DNA of 35,896 nt from Candidatus Heimdallarchaeota archaeon (GTDB lineage: Archaea; Asgardarchaeota; Heimdallarchaeia; Heimdallarchaeales; Kariarchaeaceae): contig WAMJ01000302.1 in NCBI GenBank assembly GCA_015522385.1, positions 1 to 35,896 on the forward strand, in the 5' to 3' direction. The notes below the pieces were generated by a model. That model had not been told where the DNA came from. It saw only the letters and a program-made list of their open reading frames with translations, and did no database searches. The translations under genes and the position numbers were made by a program. Positions within the stretch are counted from its first letter, which is position 1, and every line of letters starts with the position of its first letter. This document shows positions 15,444 to 23,055 of the stretch, piece by piece.

Positions 15444-16340
15444 ATGGTGAGTCATGCGCACAAAGTTTCGAATAAGGGACAGATAGTCGTTCCTGCAAAG
15501 TACAGGAAAAGGCTGAACATTCAGCCTGCCGACAGGATGAATTTCCGGATCAGAGGCAATGTCCTCATAGTTGAGAAGGCGCAGGATACCGCATCCAACA
15601 TCGAGTACCTCATGAACAAGAAGAACCAGTTCGGTGAAGAACATCTCATGAGATCGGATTTAGAGGATATCATCCGTGACCTCCTGCACCAGCAATTCTA
15701 CCTCGGTGACAATGTCCTGACAGACAGGGTCGGTAGGCAGACAGTCAAGGTTAGGGGGGCTGATTCCATACTTGAGGAAGTTGTGAACGTGCTCACTGAC
15801 GATGCCGAGAAGTGGCTTGAGGGTGACTACACCTCTGTCCTCATGGGGTTTGCTGATGATCTGGACATCGACTTCCCCACACTCTTGGGAGAGTTCACTT
15901 CCAAGATGCGGAACATGGAAGTCATGGGGAGACCCACCGATCGGGATACTGCGTCCATCCCCTTCGCACTAGCCGTTGGCGAGACATTGAGTGAGTTCAG
16001 AACACGGGTGGGAGATATCGTAACGGAGAGACTGATCAAGGAGGCAGAAGTGGTCAAGGAGTTCATAAAGGACGATCCTGACTTCATTGGGGGAAACTTC
16101 CCACTTGATCTGCTCGAGGACATAATCACAGACGAATTGGCGCAGAACTTCAGCATCCTGATGAACTTGAGAGTCCTGAAAGAACTTGCCCGGGTGTCCA
16201 TCAAGAGCGTGGGTGAGAGACCATTCAAAGAATACAGCACAAAGCTCTTTGACCTGATCTTCAAGAAGAAAGCGATCCTTCCCGAGAAGGACAAGAAGGT
16301 GGAAGCAAGCAAACCATCTCTTCCAAATTTTGATTTCTAG
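15444..16340 (+). CDS. AbrB/SpoVT-domain regulator with a novel C-terminal domain
   Basis: Residues 4-46 form a swapped-hairpin AbrB/SpoVT DNA-binding domain: KVSNKGQIVVPAKYRKRL, then ADRMNFRIRGNVLIVEK. The remaining 250 residues are mostly charged helices (LMRSDLEDIIRDLLHQQFYLG; EVVNVLTDDAEKWLE; LLEDIITDELAQNF) and match no family I know. Normal AbrB proteins are 50-90 residues, so this is an unusual fusion; the extension may sense a ligand or oligomerise. A GTG at 15396 would add 16 residues. The ATG at 15444 is preferred because AGAGAGGTTG precedes it and the family begins here. A TATA-like CTTTATAA lies at 15354-15361. It is convergent with the YpdA-like gene. Confidence 0.68.
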   Translation: MVSHAHKVSNKGQIVVPAKYRKRLNIQPADRMNFRIRGNVLIVEKAQDTASNIEYLMNKKNQFGEEHLMRSDLEDIIRDLLHQQFYLGDNVLTDRVGRQTVKVRGADSILEEVVNVLTDDAEKWLEGDYTSVLMGFADDLDIDFPTLLGEFTSKMRNMEVMGRPTDRDTASIPFALAVGETLSEFRTRVGDIVTERLIKEAEVVKEFIKDDPDFIGGNFPLDLLEDIITDELAQNFSILMNLRVLKELARVSIKSVGERPFKEYSTKLFDLIFKKKAILPEKDKKVEASKPSLPNFDF

Positions 16341-16350
16341 ATGAACTAAC

Positions 16351-17400
16351 TTACGTATTCTTGGGCTGGATGACAACAGTATTGGGGGATCTATCTGGTA
16401 CATAGTCTGCGTTCTTAATTCTCCTCCCTATCTCGCCAACTGCATCAACAGCATGCTCCCTCCCATTTTCGATGAATACAGCATTTGTGTATCTCCCAAA
16501 AGCCGCGGAACCAATGATGAATAGCCCATTGCGCTCAGTCTCGAAATACTTTGTAATCTTGATCTTCAGGTCTTTATCAGGTTGCAGACCGATGTTCGAG
16601 AAGAATCGGACATCGGGCGTGAAGCCCGTAAAGACGAAGACAGCGTCGGCGGGGATACTAATCCGCTCTCCTTTGAAGTCCACAATAACATGCTCTCTCG
16701 TGATCTCCTGAACAATAGCAGGCATGACAGGCCTTATCTCGCCCGCCCTCAGGCGGTTCCTGAGGTCAGTCGCAATCCAGTACTTCACGGTGGCCTTGGG
16801 AGAAATTCCTATGTGGACAAGGGTGACGTCAGCACCAAACCTGTAGAGATCGAGCGATGCCTCTGCCCCCGAGTTTCCTGCTCCGATTACCACGACCTTT
16901 TGCTTGAAGAATGGGTGGGGTTCTTTGAAGTATGTGTGCACATGAGGGAGGTCGATACCCGGGACATCTAACTTGTTGGGGTTGTCGTAGTACCCTGTGG
17001 CGATGAGGACATATTTGGCTTTGAACTGGAAGGGCACATCATCCCGACCAGAGGGGAAGGTCTGTACTCCACGAACGGTGTAGTCGCCCTCTTCACCATC
17101 TACTGAGGTAACCTTGTGGAAGGTCCTGACATCAAGATCCTCACGATCTGCAACGAGCCTGTAGTAGTCTAGTGCCATCTCCCTTGTCGGCTTTCTTGCA
17201 GTGGACGGGAAAGGGTGTCCTCCGATCTCGAGGAGGTTAGCTGTTGTGAAGAAAGTCATGTTGATGGGGAAGTTGTAGATTGAGTTGACTATGATCCCTT
17301 TGTCCAGAATTACTGTCTTTAGACCCTCCCGTTTTGCTGCAATACCAGCTGCTAGTCCCACCGGGCCAGCCCCGACTATCAGCAGATCTAAATGACTCAT
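16351..17400 (-). CDS. YpdA/Bdr-like flavin oxidoreductase
   Basis: A 349-residue FAD- and NAD(P)H-dependent oxidoreductase. The FAD motif IVGAGPVGLAAGIAA is at the N-terminus, followed by DKGIIVNSIYNFPINMTFF, a signature of the YpdA/bacillithiol disulfide reductase family. The NAD(P)H motif VVIGAGNSGAEAS is near residue 164, and IGSAAFGRYTNAVF closes the FAD site. In Staphylococcus YpdA a conserved cysteine sits inside the GGGPCG motif; here it is valine, and the protein appears to have no cysteine at all. It probably reduces another partner rather than bacillithiol disulfide. The ATG at 17400 follows AAGAATAAGTG (minus strand, 17424-17432) as a leaderless start, divergent from the hydrolase. 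Confidence 0.82.
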   Translation of the reverse strand: MSHLDLLIVGAGPVGLAAGIAAKREGLKTVILDKGIIVNSIYNFPINMTFFTTANLLEIGGHPFPSTARKPTREMALDYYRLVADREDLDVRTFHKVTSVDGEEGDYTVRGVQTFPSGRDDVPFQFKAKYVLIATGYYDNPNKLDVPGIDLPHVHTYFKEPHPFFKQKVVVIGAGNSGAEASLDLYRFGADVTLVHIGISPKATVKYWIATDLRNRLRAGEIRPVMPAIVQEITREHVIVDFKGERISIPADAVFVFTGFTPDVRFFSNIGLQPDKDLKIKITKYFETERNGLFIIGSAAFGRYTNAVFIENGREHAVDAVGEIGRRIKNADYVPDRSPNTVVIQPKNT

Positions 17401-17463
17401 AAGTAGACATGTGAGACAACACACTTATTCTTTTTCATCCGTCAATTTCTCCAGTAGCGAAGG

Positions 17464-17470
17464 TTTATCT
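17464..17470 (+). promoter_or_regulatory. TATA-like box of the hydrolase
   Basis: TTTATCT lies about 25 bases before the GTG at 17492 and is the main reason for choosing that start over the ATG at 17411, which overlaps the divergent flavoprotein gene's promoter. Confidence 0.45.
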
Positions 17471-17491
17471 TCTCTGCTCGAATCTGTTAGT

Positions 17492-18151
17492 GTGAAGAAG
17501 AGATTACAGTACAAATCCAACGACGATCTGGAGATAACGGCGGACCTCTATACGTGCGAGAGCCCCCGGGCTGTCCTCATTCTCTGCCACATGGCGAACT
17601 CGAGCAGAGGGGAGTACATAGAGAGCTCAAAGAGGTTGGTTTCTGAGGGTTACCACTGCCTTGTCCCTGACCTAAGGTCGGGAAATGAGATCAACGGTGT
17701 GGTGAATGAGACGGCCAAGCGAGCGAGGAACAAGGGATTGCCCACAAGTTATCTCGACGCAAAGCCCGATGTACTCGCCTCTATAGAGAATGTGATGGGT
17801 TATGACCTCCCCGTAATTCTCGTCGGGAGTTCATACTCTGCATCCCTCGCACCCTTGGTGGCAATAGAAGACGGACGGTTGGGGGCGATAGCCATGTTCA
17901 GCCCTGGGGAGTACTTGCAAGGGGTGAAACTGGCAGAATCGATAGCACCCTTGGATATTCCGACGTTCGTCACTTCTGCAAGGAACGAGTGCGAGAACGC
18001 CATGGAAGTGATCCGCAATGTTGATCAAAAGCTAGTCACCAAACACTGTCCCGACGGGAGTAGTGCACACGGGTCTCGCGCCCTGTGGTCTGAGGTTGAT
18101 GGTAACAGGGGAGTATGGAAGGCCTTTCTTGACTTCCTTTCAACGATTTAG
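17492..18151 (+). CDS. Alpha/beta hydrolase
   Basis: A 219-residue serine hydrolase of the dienelactone-hydrolase-like type. The first core strand RAVLILCHMANSS provides the oxyanion region, and the nucleophile elbow is LVGSSYSAS near residue 112 (GxSxS rather than the classical GxSxG). The catalytic histidine is probably the one in SSAHGSRAL near residue 194, and an acid between them is likely in the LDIPTFVTSARNECE region. The substrate is unknown. Start choice rests on the TATA-like box at 17464-17470, making the GTG a leaderless start. The stop codon overlaps the convergent HEAT gene by four bases. Confidence 0.78.
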   Translation: MKKRLQYKSNDDLEITADLYTCESPRAVLILCHMANSSRGEYIESSKRLVSEGYHCLVPDLRSGNEINGVVNETAKRARNKGLPTSYLDAKPDVLASIENVMGYDLPVILVGSSYSASLAPLVAIEDGRLGAIAMFSPGEYLQGVKLAESIAPLDIPTFVTSARNECENAMEVIRNVDQKLVTKHCPDGSSAHGSRALWSEVDGNRGVWKAFLDFLSTI

Positions 18152-19113
18152 AAAATAAACTCCGCGGACTTCAGTGCACCTGATGCAGAGAGGTTTGCCC
18201 AATGCTCGACTACTGCGGACTTCCCCATATTCTTCTCCAGCCACATGCTGACTAGATCCTCTCTGATCTTGCATATCTGTATGAGCACCTGCTCACTCAT
18301 CTGACGGACGTCCCGTGATTGATCGTCGATGAACTTGTCGACGAATTCCAAGGCGATCGGGGCCAGATCAGGCTCTATATTCTGTGCAAAGGACTGCAGT
18401 ACGCTGTTGTGCACAAGAGTGTCATCGTTATGGCTCAACTTTTCAAGCCACTCGATCGTGAGGTCGGGGTACCACTTCAAGAATCGATCTCCTATTGTCA
18501 CCCGCGAGAGAACCGAGGAGACGTGAGATGCAGGATCCTTCATGAGGGGCTCGAGGATTTTGAGGACCTCCTCGAATCGCTCACGCTTCCCACGCGTAAG
18601 TGACCGGGCGGCAAGAGCCGCAAGCCTCCTCAGTAAAACCTGATCGCTATTGACATAGGAACGCAACTGGTCAACGTGGATTTGGGCATCAAGAATCGCC
18701 TCACCAAGTAGTTCTGCAGCGATCTCCCGAGGATACCATTCGTCCTCCAGCGCGAGACTCTCCACTAGGTCGTAAAAATCCTCAGTCTTTGTTTGCCACA
18801 TTTTTAGAGATTTGGTCAACATGCCTAGAACCTGCACATTTCCCGGCTCGACATTCTCGCGGAAGTACGTCAGGAGCTCGATTTTCACCTCCCGCGGGAG
18901 CCTGTTAATCCCCTTCTGCACCTGTTGTTTGGAGCTTGTACCGAGGACCCCTCCAATATTCAGAAGATCCTTCAGGGAAGTGACGTCAACATTCATGACG
19001 GCGTTAGAGACGAGGTCCAACTCGTCCGTTGAGAGAATGATTCTCTTCAAGCGGGGGGAATCATAGTCATCGATTATCTCAATCCCCTCTTCTACCGTCT
19101 GGTCACTCTTCAT
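18148..19113 (-). CDS. HEAT-repeat / AlkD-like helical protein
   Basis: A 321-residue all-helical protein. From about residue 95 onward it shows repeating antiparallel helices with the HEAT pattern: WYPREIAAELLGEAI, LLRRLAALAARSLTR, VSSVLSRVTIGDRFLKWYP, LVHNSVLQSFAQNI and RDVRQMSEQVLIQIC. The arrangement recalls DNA-alkylation-repair-like (AlkD) and other HEAT scaffolds, but no catalytic residue of AlkD glycosylases is evident. The N-terminal 90 residues are acidic and not recognised. A protein- or nucleic-acid-binding role is the most that can be said. The ATG at 19113 has no strong TATA box. It is divergent from the hydroxyacyl-CoA dehydrogenase gene. Confidence 0.6.
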   Translation of the reverse strand: MKSDQTVEEGIEIIDDYDSPRLKRIILSTDELDLVSNAVMNVDVTSLKDLLNIGGVLGTSSKQQVQKGINRLPREVKIELLTYFRENVEPGNVQVLGMLTKSLKMWQTKTEDFYDLVESLALEDEWYPREIAAELLGEAILDAQIHVDQLRSYVNSDQVLLRRLAALAARSLTRGKRERFEEVLKILEPLMKDPASHVSSVLSRVTIGDRFLKWYPDLTIEWLEKLSHNDDTLVHNSVLQSFAQNIEPDLAPIALEFVDKFIDDQSRDVRQMSEQVLIQICKIREDLVSMWLEKNMGKSAVVEHWANLSASGALKSAEFIF

Positions 19114-19200
19114 CAGAATAATCTATCTATTTGGGAGAATATAAGCTAATCGATGATCACATTCCACAAGTATTCTAAAGAAATACGGGTATGGGAGGAT

Positions 19201-20064
19201 ATGAAGAAGCACATAGTAGTCGTTGGAGGTGGGGTAATGGGGAGAGGAATTGTTCTCGTACTGATCAAGGGTGGATACAGAACAACTCTTGTCGAGGTCT
19301 CGGAGGATGTACGAAGAGAGGTTGGTATATACCTGACGAAGCGATTGGATCGGGACATCCAGAAGGACAGGATCTCGATGGTTGATAAAGATGAAATTCT
19401 AGCACGGTATCGATCAGTGTCTAGCATCGAGGAGATTGAAAATGAGCCAGCAGTGGTGATCGAAGCGGTCCCAGAGGTCCTCGAGCTCAAGCAGCGTATC
19501 CTCCGCAGGTGCAACGAGCTATTCCCGCAGAGCATCTTTGCCTCAAACACCTCTTCGCTCCCGATATCGAGGATTGCTGAGGTGGCGATCTTCAAGGACA
19601 AGGTCATCGGAATGCATTGGTTCAACCCACCACCAGTACGACCGCTTATTGAGATCGTTATCGGAGAGCAGACGGCCGAGGGAGTGCTGGCAGAGATCGA
19701 CATGCTTGCCCGGGACTTAGGAAAGGAGGTAATCGTGGTCAAGGACTTCCCCGGATTCGCCACGTCACGGCTTGGAGTAGTCATTGGATTAGAGGCGATC
19801 CGTATGCTTGAGCAGGGAGTGGCGAGCGCAGAGGACATTGACAAGGCCATGGTCCTCGGGTACGGCTTCCCCATGGGACCGCTCGAGCTCACGGACTTGG
19901 TCGGATTGGATACACGACTCCACATCGCTGAGGTGATCAAGGGCTCGGGTGTCTCACCCTCGTTCGAGATTCCCGAGCTACTCTACACTATGGTCAAGGA
20001 AGGGAATCTGGGAAAGAAGACCGGCCAAGGCTTTTACACTTGGCTCGATGGAAAGAAAGTCTAA
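19201..20064 (+). CDS. hbd: 3-hydroxyacyl-CoA (3-hydroxybutyryl-CoA) dehydrogenase
   Basis: Interconverts 3-hydroxyacyl-CoA and 3-oxoacyl-CoA with NAD(P)+, in beta-oxidation or butyrate-type pathways. The N-terminal Rossmann motif is VVVGGGVMGRGIVLVL, then ASNTSSLPIS near residue 119. The catalytic histidine lies in IGMHWFNPPPVRPLIEI near residue 137, paired with the glutamate of that segment. KDFPGFATSRL and GPLELTDLVGLD belong to the C-terminal helical domain. The 287-residue length is typical of the stand-alone enzyme, with no enoyl-CoA hydratase fusion. The ATG at 19201 fits the family start; the ATG at 19153 lies only about ten bases after the AATATAAG box at 19138-19146. No other fatty-acid gene adjoins it. 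Confidence 0.93.
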   Translation: MKKHIVVVGGGVMGRGIVLVLIKGGYRTTLVEVSEDVRREVGIYLTKRLDRDIQKDRISMVDKDEILARYRSVSSIEEIENEPAVVIEAVPEVLELKQRILRRCNELFPQSIFASNTSSLPISRIAEVAIFKDKVIGMHWFNPPPVRPLIEIVIGEQTAEGVLAEIDMLARDLGKEVIVVKDFPGFATSRLGVVIGLEAIRMLEQGVASAEDIDKAMVLGYGFPMGPLELTDLVGLDTRLHIAEVIKGSGVSPSFEIPELLYTMVKEGNLGKKTGQGFYTWLDGKKV

Positions 20065-20187
20065 AATCGGAAAAATATCCATGGGTTTGGCTACTTATAT
20101 CTGTCCCACCAGATAACACAACGGTGGAAAATACATCGATCAGAAAATGGGCATTCTCACAACCCAAGGTTGTTCATTGAACACAGA

Positions 20188-21345
20188 CTAGGTTTTGAAC
20201 TTGGTACCACACGATGCACAGAAGAGGTTTCCAGAGTTCCTTTTTCCACCACAATTCGAGCAGAATATTGCCTCTTTCTGCTCATCTCCTTTCTTTGTAA
20301 TCTCCTTTCTGTAGGAGTAGAGATAGATCAAGAAGCTCAGGGGTGAGAGGATCGATGCGTAGATCAGAGCTATGTCATTGCCATTGTAGGTAGTGTAGGG
20401 TGAGGAGGAAATATAGATCCCCATGAGCGTACTGCTAAATATAATGAGGAGATTAGGGTAGGCATTGACCTTCAGAACCTTTCGTATCTTAAGCTGAATT
20501 CCGCGATGTCCAGATACATCAATAAGAACCTGTTCCACTGCTCCTTTAATCAACCAGATAATACCCAAGGCGACAGTCACAATCTTGATGCCATTGAAAG
20601 TCTGAGCTGAATCAAGACTGGGAGTCAAGCTTCCGAGGTACGAGAAAATCATAGCGGTGTTGTAGAGGTACACACCAACCATAATAATCGGAAGGTGTGA
20701 CCGGAGCTTTTTGATAGACTCCGATCTCCTGAAAAATGTCAGAAGGTAGATCAGGAGGTTCATTCCGACTGTCAGGAGGAAGACGTACACCAGCATTCCG
20801 TCATAGGTACTCACTGTGACACTGTCGATAGCCTCAGGGTAGATGGATAGGCCAATGAAATAGATCGAATTGAGGGCAATTCTGAGAAGTATGACCATAA
20901 CCACCATGATCAACAGATGGAACCTCTTCAGGATGAATTCTAGCTTCTCCGAGACAAATTTAACGATGGGTACAATACCCAATAGTCCAAACATCGGAGT
21001 GAGGAAATCCCAAAAGTACAGAATAAGGAACCATACTACGAGGGAGACAGCGAGTACGAGTAGAATACCCACAATGGACACGGACTCCCTCTCCTTGGAG
21101 AAGTTCCTGAAATATATCCAGATACTTGATACGACAAGGATCAGGGAGTAGTTTATCAGGAGATCTAGGAATAGAGAGGTATTCGGAGGTACGAAATTGG
21201 ATGCAAGATAGAGGATCATCCAGATAGTAAATAACACCTTCTGAATAGATGAGTCATGCATCTCACGGAATGCTTTGAAGGCAGTGTTGGATTTCTTGAC
21301 TTGCTCCCTGTATACCTTGATTACACCAGACAATGACTGATCCAA
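20188..21345 (-). CDS. Polytopic membrane protein with C-terminal zinc ribbon
   Basis: A 385-residue integral membrane protein with about nine to ten hydrophobic segments spread through residues 30-345 and a cytoplasmic zinc ribbon at the end (FCSNCGGK...FCASCGTKF). No transporter or enzyme family is recognised. Similar 'membrane region plus double-CxxC tail' proteins are common in archaea and their role is unknown. The start is a TTG at 21345. A TATA-like AGTATAAAAC at 21354-21364 is only about 14 bases away, so an in-frame TTG at 21333 (24 bases away) may be the true leaderless start. The gene is divergent from the TPR gene, about 200 bases apart. Confidence 0.65.
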   Translation of the reverse strand: MDQSLSGVIKVYREQVKKSNTAFKAFREMHDSSIQKVLFTIWMILYLASNFVPPNTSLFLDLLINYSLILVVSSIWIYFRNFSKERESVSIVGILLVLAVSLVVWFLILYFWDFLTPMFGLLGIVPIVKFVSEKLEFILKRFHLLIMVVMVILLRIALNSIYFIGLSIYPEAIDSVTVSTYDGMLVYVFLLTVGMNLLIYLLTFFRRSESIKKLRSHLPIIMVGVYLYNTAMIFSYLGSLTPSLDSAQTFNGIKIVTVALGIIWLIKGAVEQVLIDVSGHRGIQLKIRKVLKVNAYPNLLIIFSSTLMGIYISSSPYTTYNGNDIALIYASILSPLSFLIYLYSYRKEITKKGDEQKEAIFCSNCGGKRNSGNLFCASCGTKFKT

Positions 21346-21522
21346 ATCGGAGTAGTATAAAACATTTTGGGACGACAGATACCGAGATAACCACAGGACA
21401 GACCAGACAGTGTGATGAAATGAACACGGGCAGATCTTAGAGATTGCGAGAGAATTTCTTGAGACTGAATTTTGTGGAAATTATTCTAAATTGAGTGATA
21501 GATTGGAAGGAATTACAATACT

Positions 21523-21530
21523 TTTTTATG
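21523..21530 (+). promoter_or_regulatory. TATA-like box of the TPR gene
   Basis: TTTTTATG is centred about 26 bases before the GTG at 21553. The overlapping ATG at 21551 is out of frame, so the GTG is the start supported by both promoter spacing and frame. Confidence 0.45.
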
Positions 21531-21552
21531 GATCACCTTATCCATTCTAGAT

Positions 21553-23049
21553 GTGCTTGAAAGAGAGGAAGAGCTCCGCAATATGCTGAATGATGGGAGA
21601 GAGGAATCCTTTCTTCAAGCGTTGGAGGGGACGGAAGGAGCGTTTAGGCACATCATGCTCAGTTTCTACAAGCACTGCCAGAACGATTTTGAGAAGTCAC
21701 TGGATCATGCTAGGCAAGGATATGAACTGGCGATTGAGGAGGGTGATGCGCGACTGATCCTGAGATCGATGACGAGGTTCAGTGAATGTCTCCACAGGGT
21801 AGGTAGGTATTCAGAAGCCCACGACCTCCTCGAATCAAGAATTGGATTCGTCGAGAACCTTACAGCTGACGATCCCTACATCCATCAGTGGACCTCCCAC
21901 TTCTACTACCAACTCGGGATAAATCACAATCTCTACACCAAGGAGTACGAGCGCTCACTTCCGTACTTCATGAGATCCGCAGACATGCGTAAGGACAATC
22001 CGAATCTCCTAGCCCACTCGTACAACGGAATAGCCATCACCCTCGAACGGCTTGGTCGTCTCGAAGAGGCGTTGGAATACTACAACTACAGTCTCTCCCT
22101 GAAGGAGAAGGGCACTGTCGCTTATGCATTGACACTAGCTAACATCGGGGCCCTGAACAGCAATCTCGGTAACCTCGACCTTGCCTTCGAAAACTACCTT
22201 ATAGCCAAGGAGATATACGAGAGGCATGAATACTATCAAGGCCTGATCTCCGTCGAAGAACTCATGGGTTTTGTTGCCAAGGAGAGGGGGGATTTGAGCT
22301 CCGCATCTATCCACTACAACAACGCCAACAACATGGCGAAGGACCTTGGGCTGGATGTCGAGGAGGTCAACACCCTCAAGAAGCTGATCCCCCTGAACAT
22401 CGCTCTGGGAAGGAAAGAACTGGCAGAAAACCAGTTCGAGAAATTGAAGGCACTTGTGGAGAAGAACGGGTTCGACCAGTTCCACTATGACATGAAGTTC
22501 CTTGAGGCAATAATACTCAGGGACAAACCTCGGGTCTCCCAGAAGTTAAAAGCCCTGGAGCTGTTCAAGGACGTTGCAAAGGCCAACAGAAATTACGAGG
22601 TTATATTTGGGACCATGTTGTCAATCATTGACCTCCTCATCATAGAGTACAAGAAGTACGCGGACAACGAGGACAGAAAGTACGTCCTCGAAGAGATCAT
22701 CGAGTCCCTCGAAACGTTCGAAGCTGAGGTGAAGAGGCTGAATTCTCCGAGTTTCAACATCTCATTGATGAGGGTCAAGGCCGTCATTCATCATCTGCAA
22801 GGGGAGACCGATCGCGCGCTCGAACTCCTCGAAAATGCACTATCCGAGGCGAGGGGAATGGGACTGGAGTTGAAGACCACACGCATCTCCCAAATAATAG
22901 AGGACATCAACCAGGATCTGATACCAGATATCCATCCTGAAATCGGTAGTATCAGAAACGAGTATAGAGCACTCATACTCAGTAATGAGATCTCTGAGAA
23001 AGATGCTTCGGATTTCTACGAATTGTTGAATGACAAGTATATTAGATAG
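21553..23049 (+). CDS. Tetratricopeptide-repeat protein
   Basis: A 498-residue cytoplasmic scaffold. Tandem 34-residue helix pairs run from about residue 45 to 270, for example LEEALEYYNYSLSLKEKG, AYALTLANIGALNSNLGNLD and GDLSSASIHYNNANNMAK, with the usual small-residue and aromatic pattern of TPRs. A further repeat, GETDRALELLENALSEARG, lies near residue 415. No enzymatic domain or HTH is fused. TPR proteins of this kind hold protein complexes together; no partner can be named. The GTG start at 21553 is leaderless, given the TATA-like box at 21523-21530. It is convergent with the beta-helix surface protein, separated by only six bases. Confidence 0.82.
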   Translation: MLEREEELRNMLNDGREESFLQALEGTEGAFRHIMLSFYKHCQNDFEKSLDHARQGYELAIEEGDARLILRSMTRFSECLHRVGRYSEAHDLLESRIGFVENLTADDPYIHQWTSHFYYQLGINHNLYTKEYERSLPYFMRSADMRKDNPNLLAHSYNGIAITLERLGRLEEALEYYNYSLSLKEKGTVAYALTLANIGALNSNLGNLDLAFENYLIAKEIYERHEYYQGLISVEELMGFVAKERGDLSSASIHYNNANNMAKDLGLDVEEVNTLKKLIPLNIALGRKELAENQFEKLKALVEKNGFDQFHYDMKFLEAIILRDKPRVSQKLKALELFKDVAKANRNYEVIFGTMLSIIDLLIIEYKKYADNEDRKYVLEEIIESLETFEAEVKRLNSPSFNISLMRVKAVIHHLQGETDRALELLENALSEARGMGLELKTTRISQIIEDINQDLIPDIHPEIGSIRNEYRALILSNEISEKDASDFYELLNDKYIR

Positions 23050-23055
23050 GTGATA

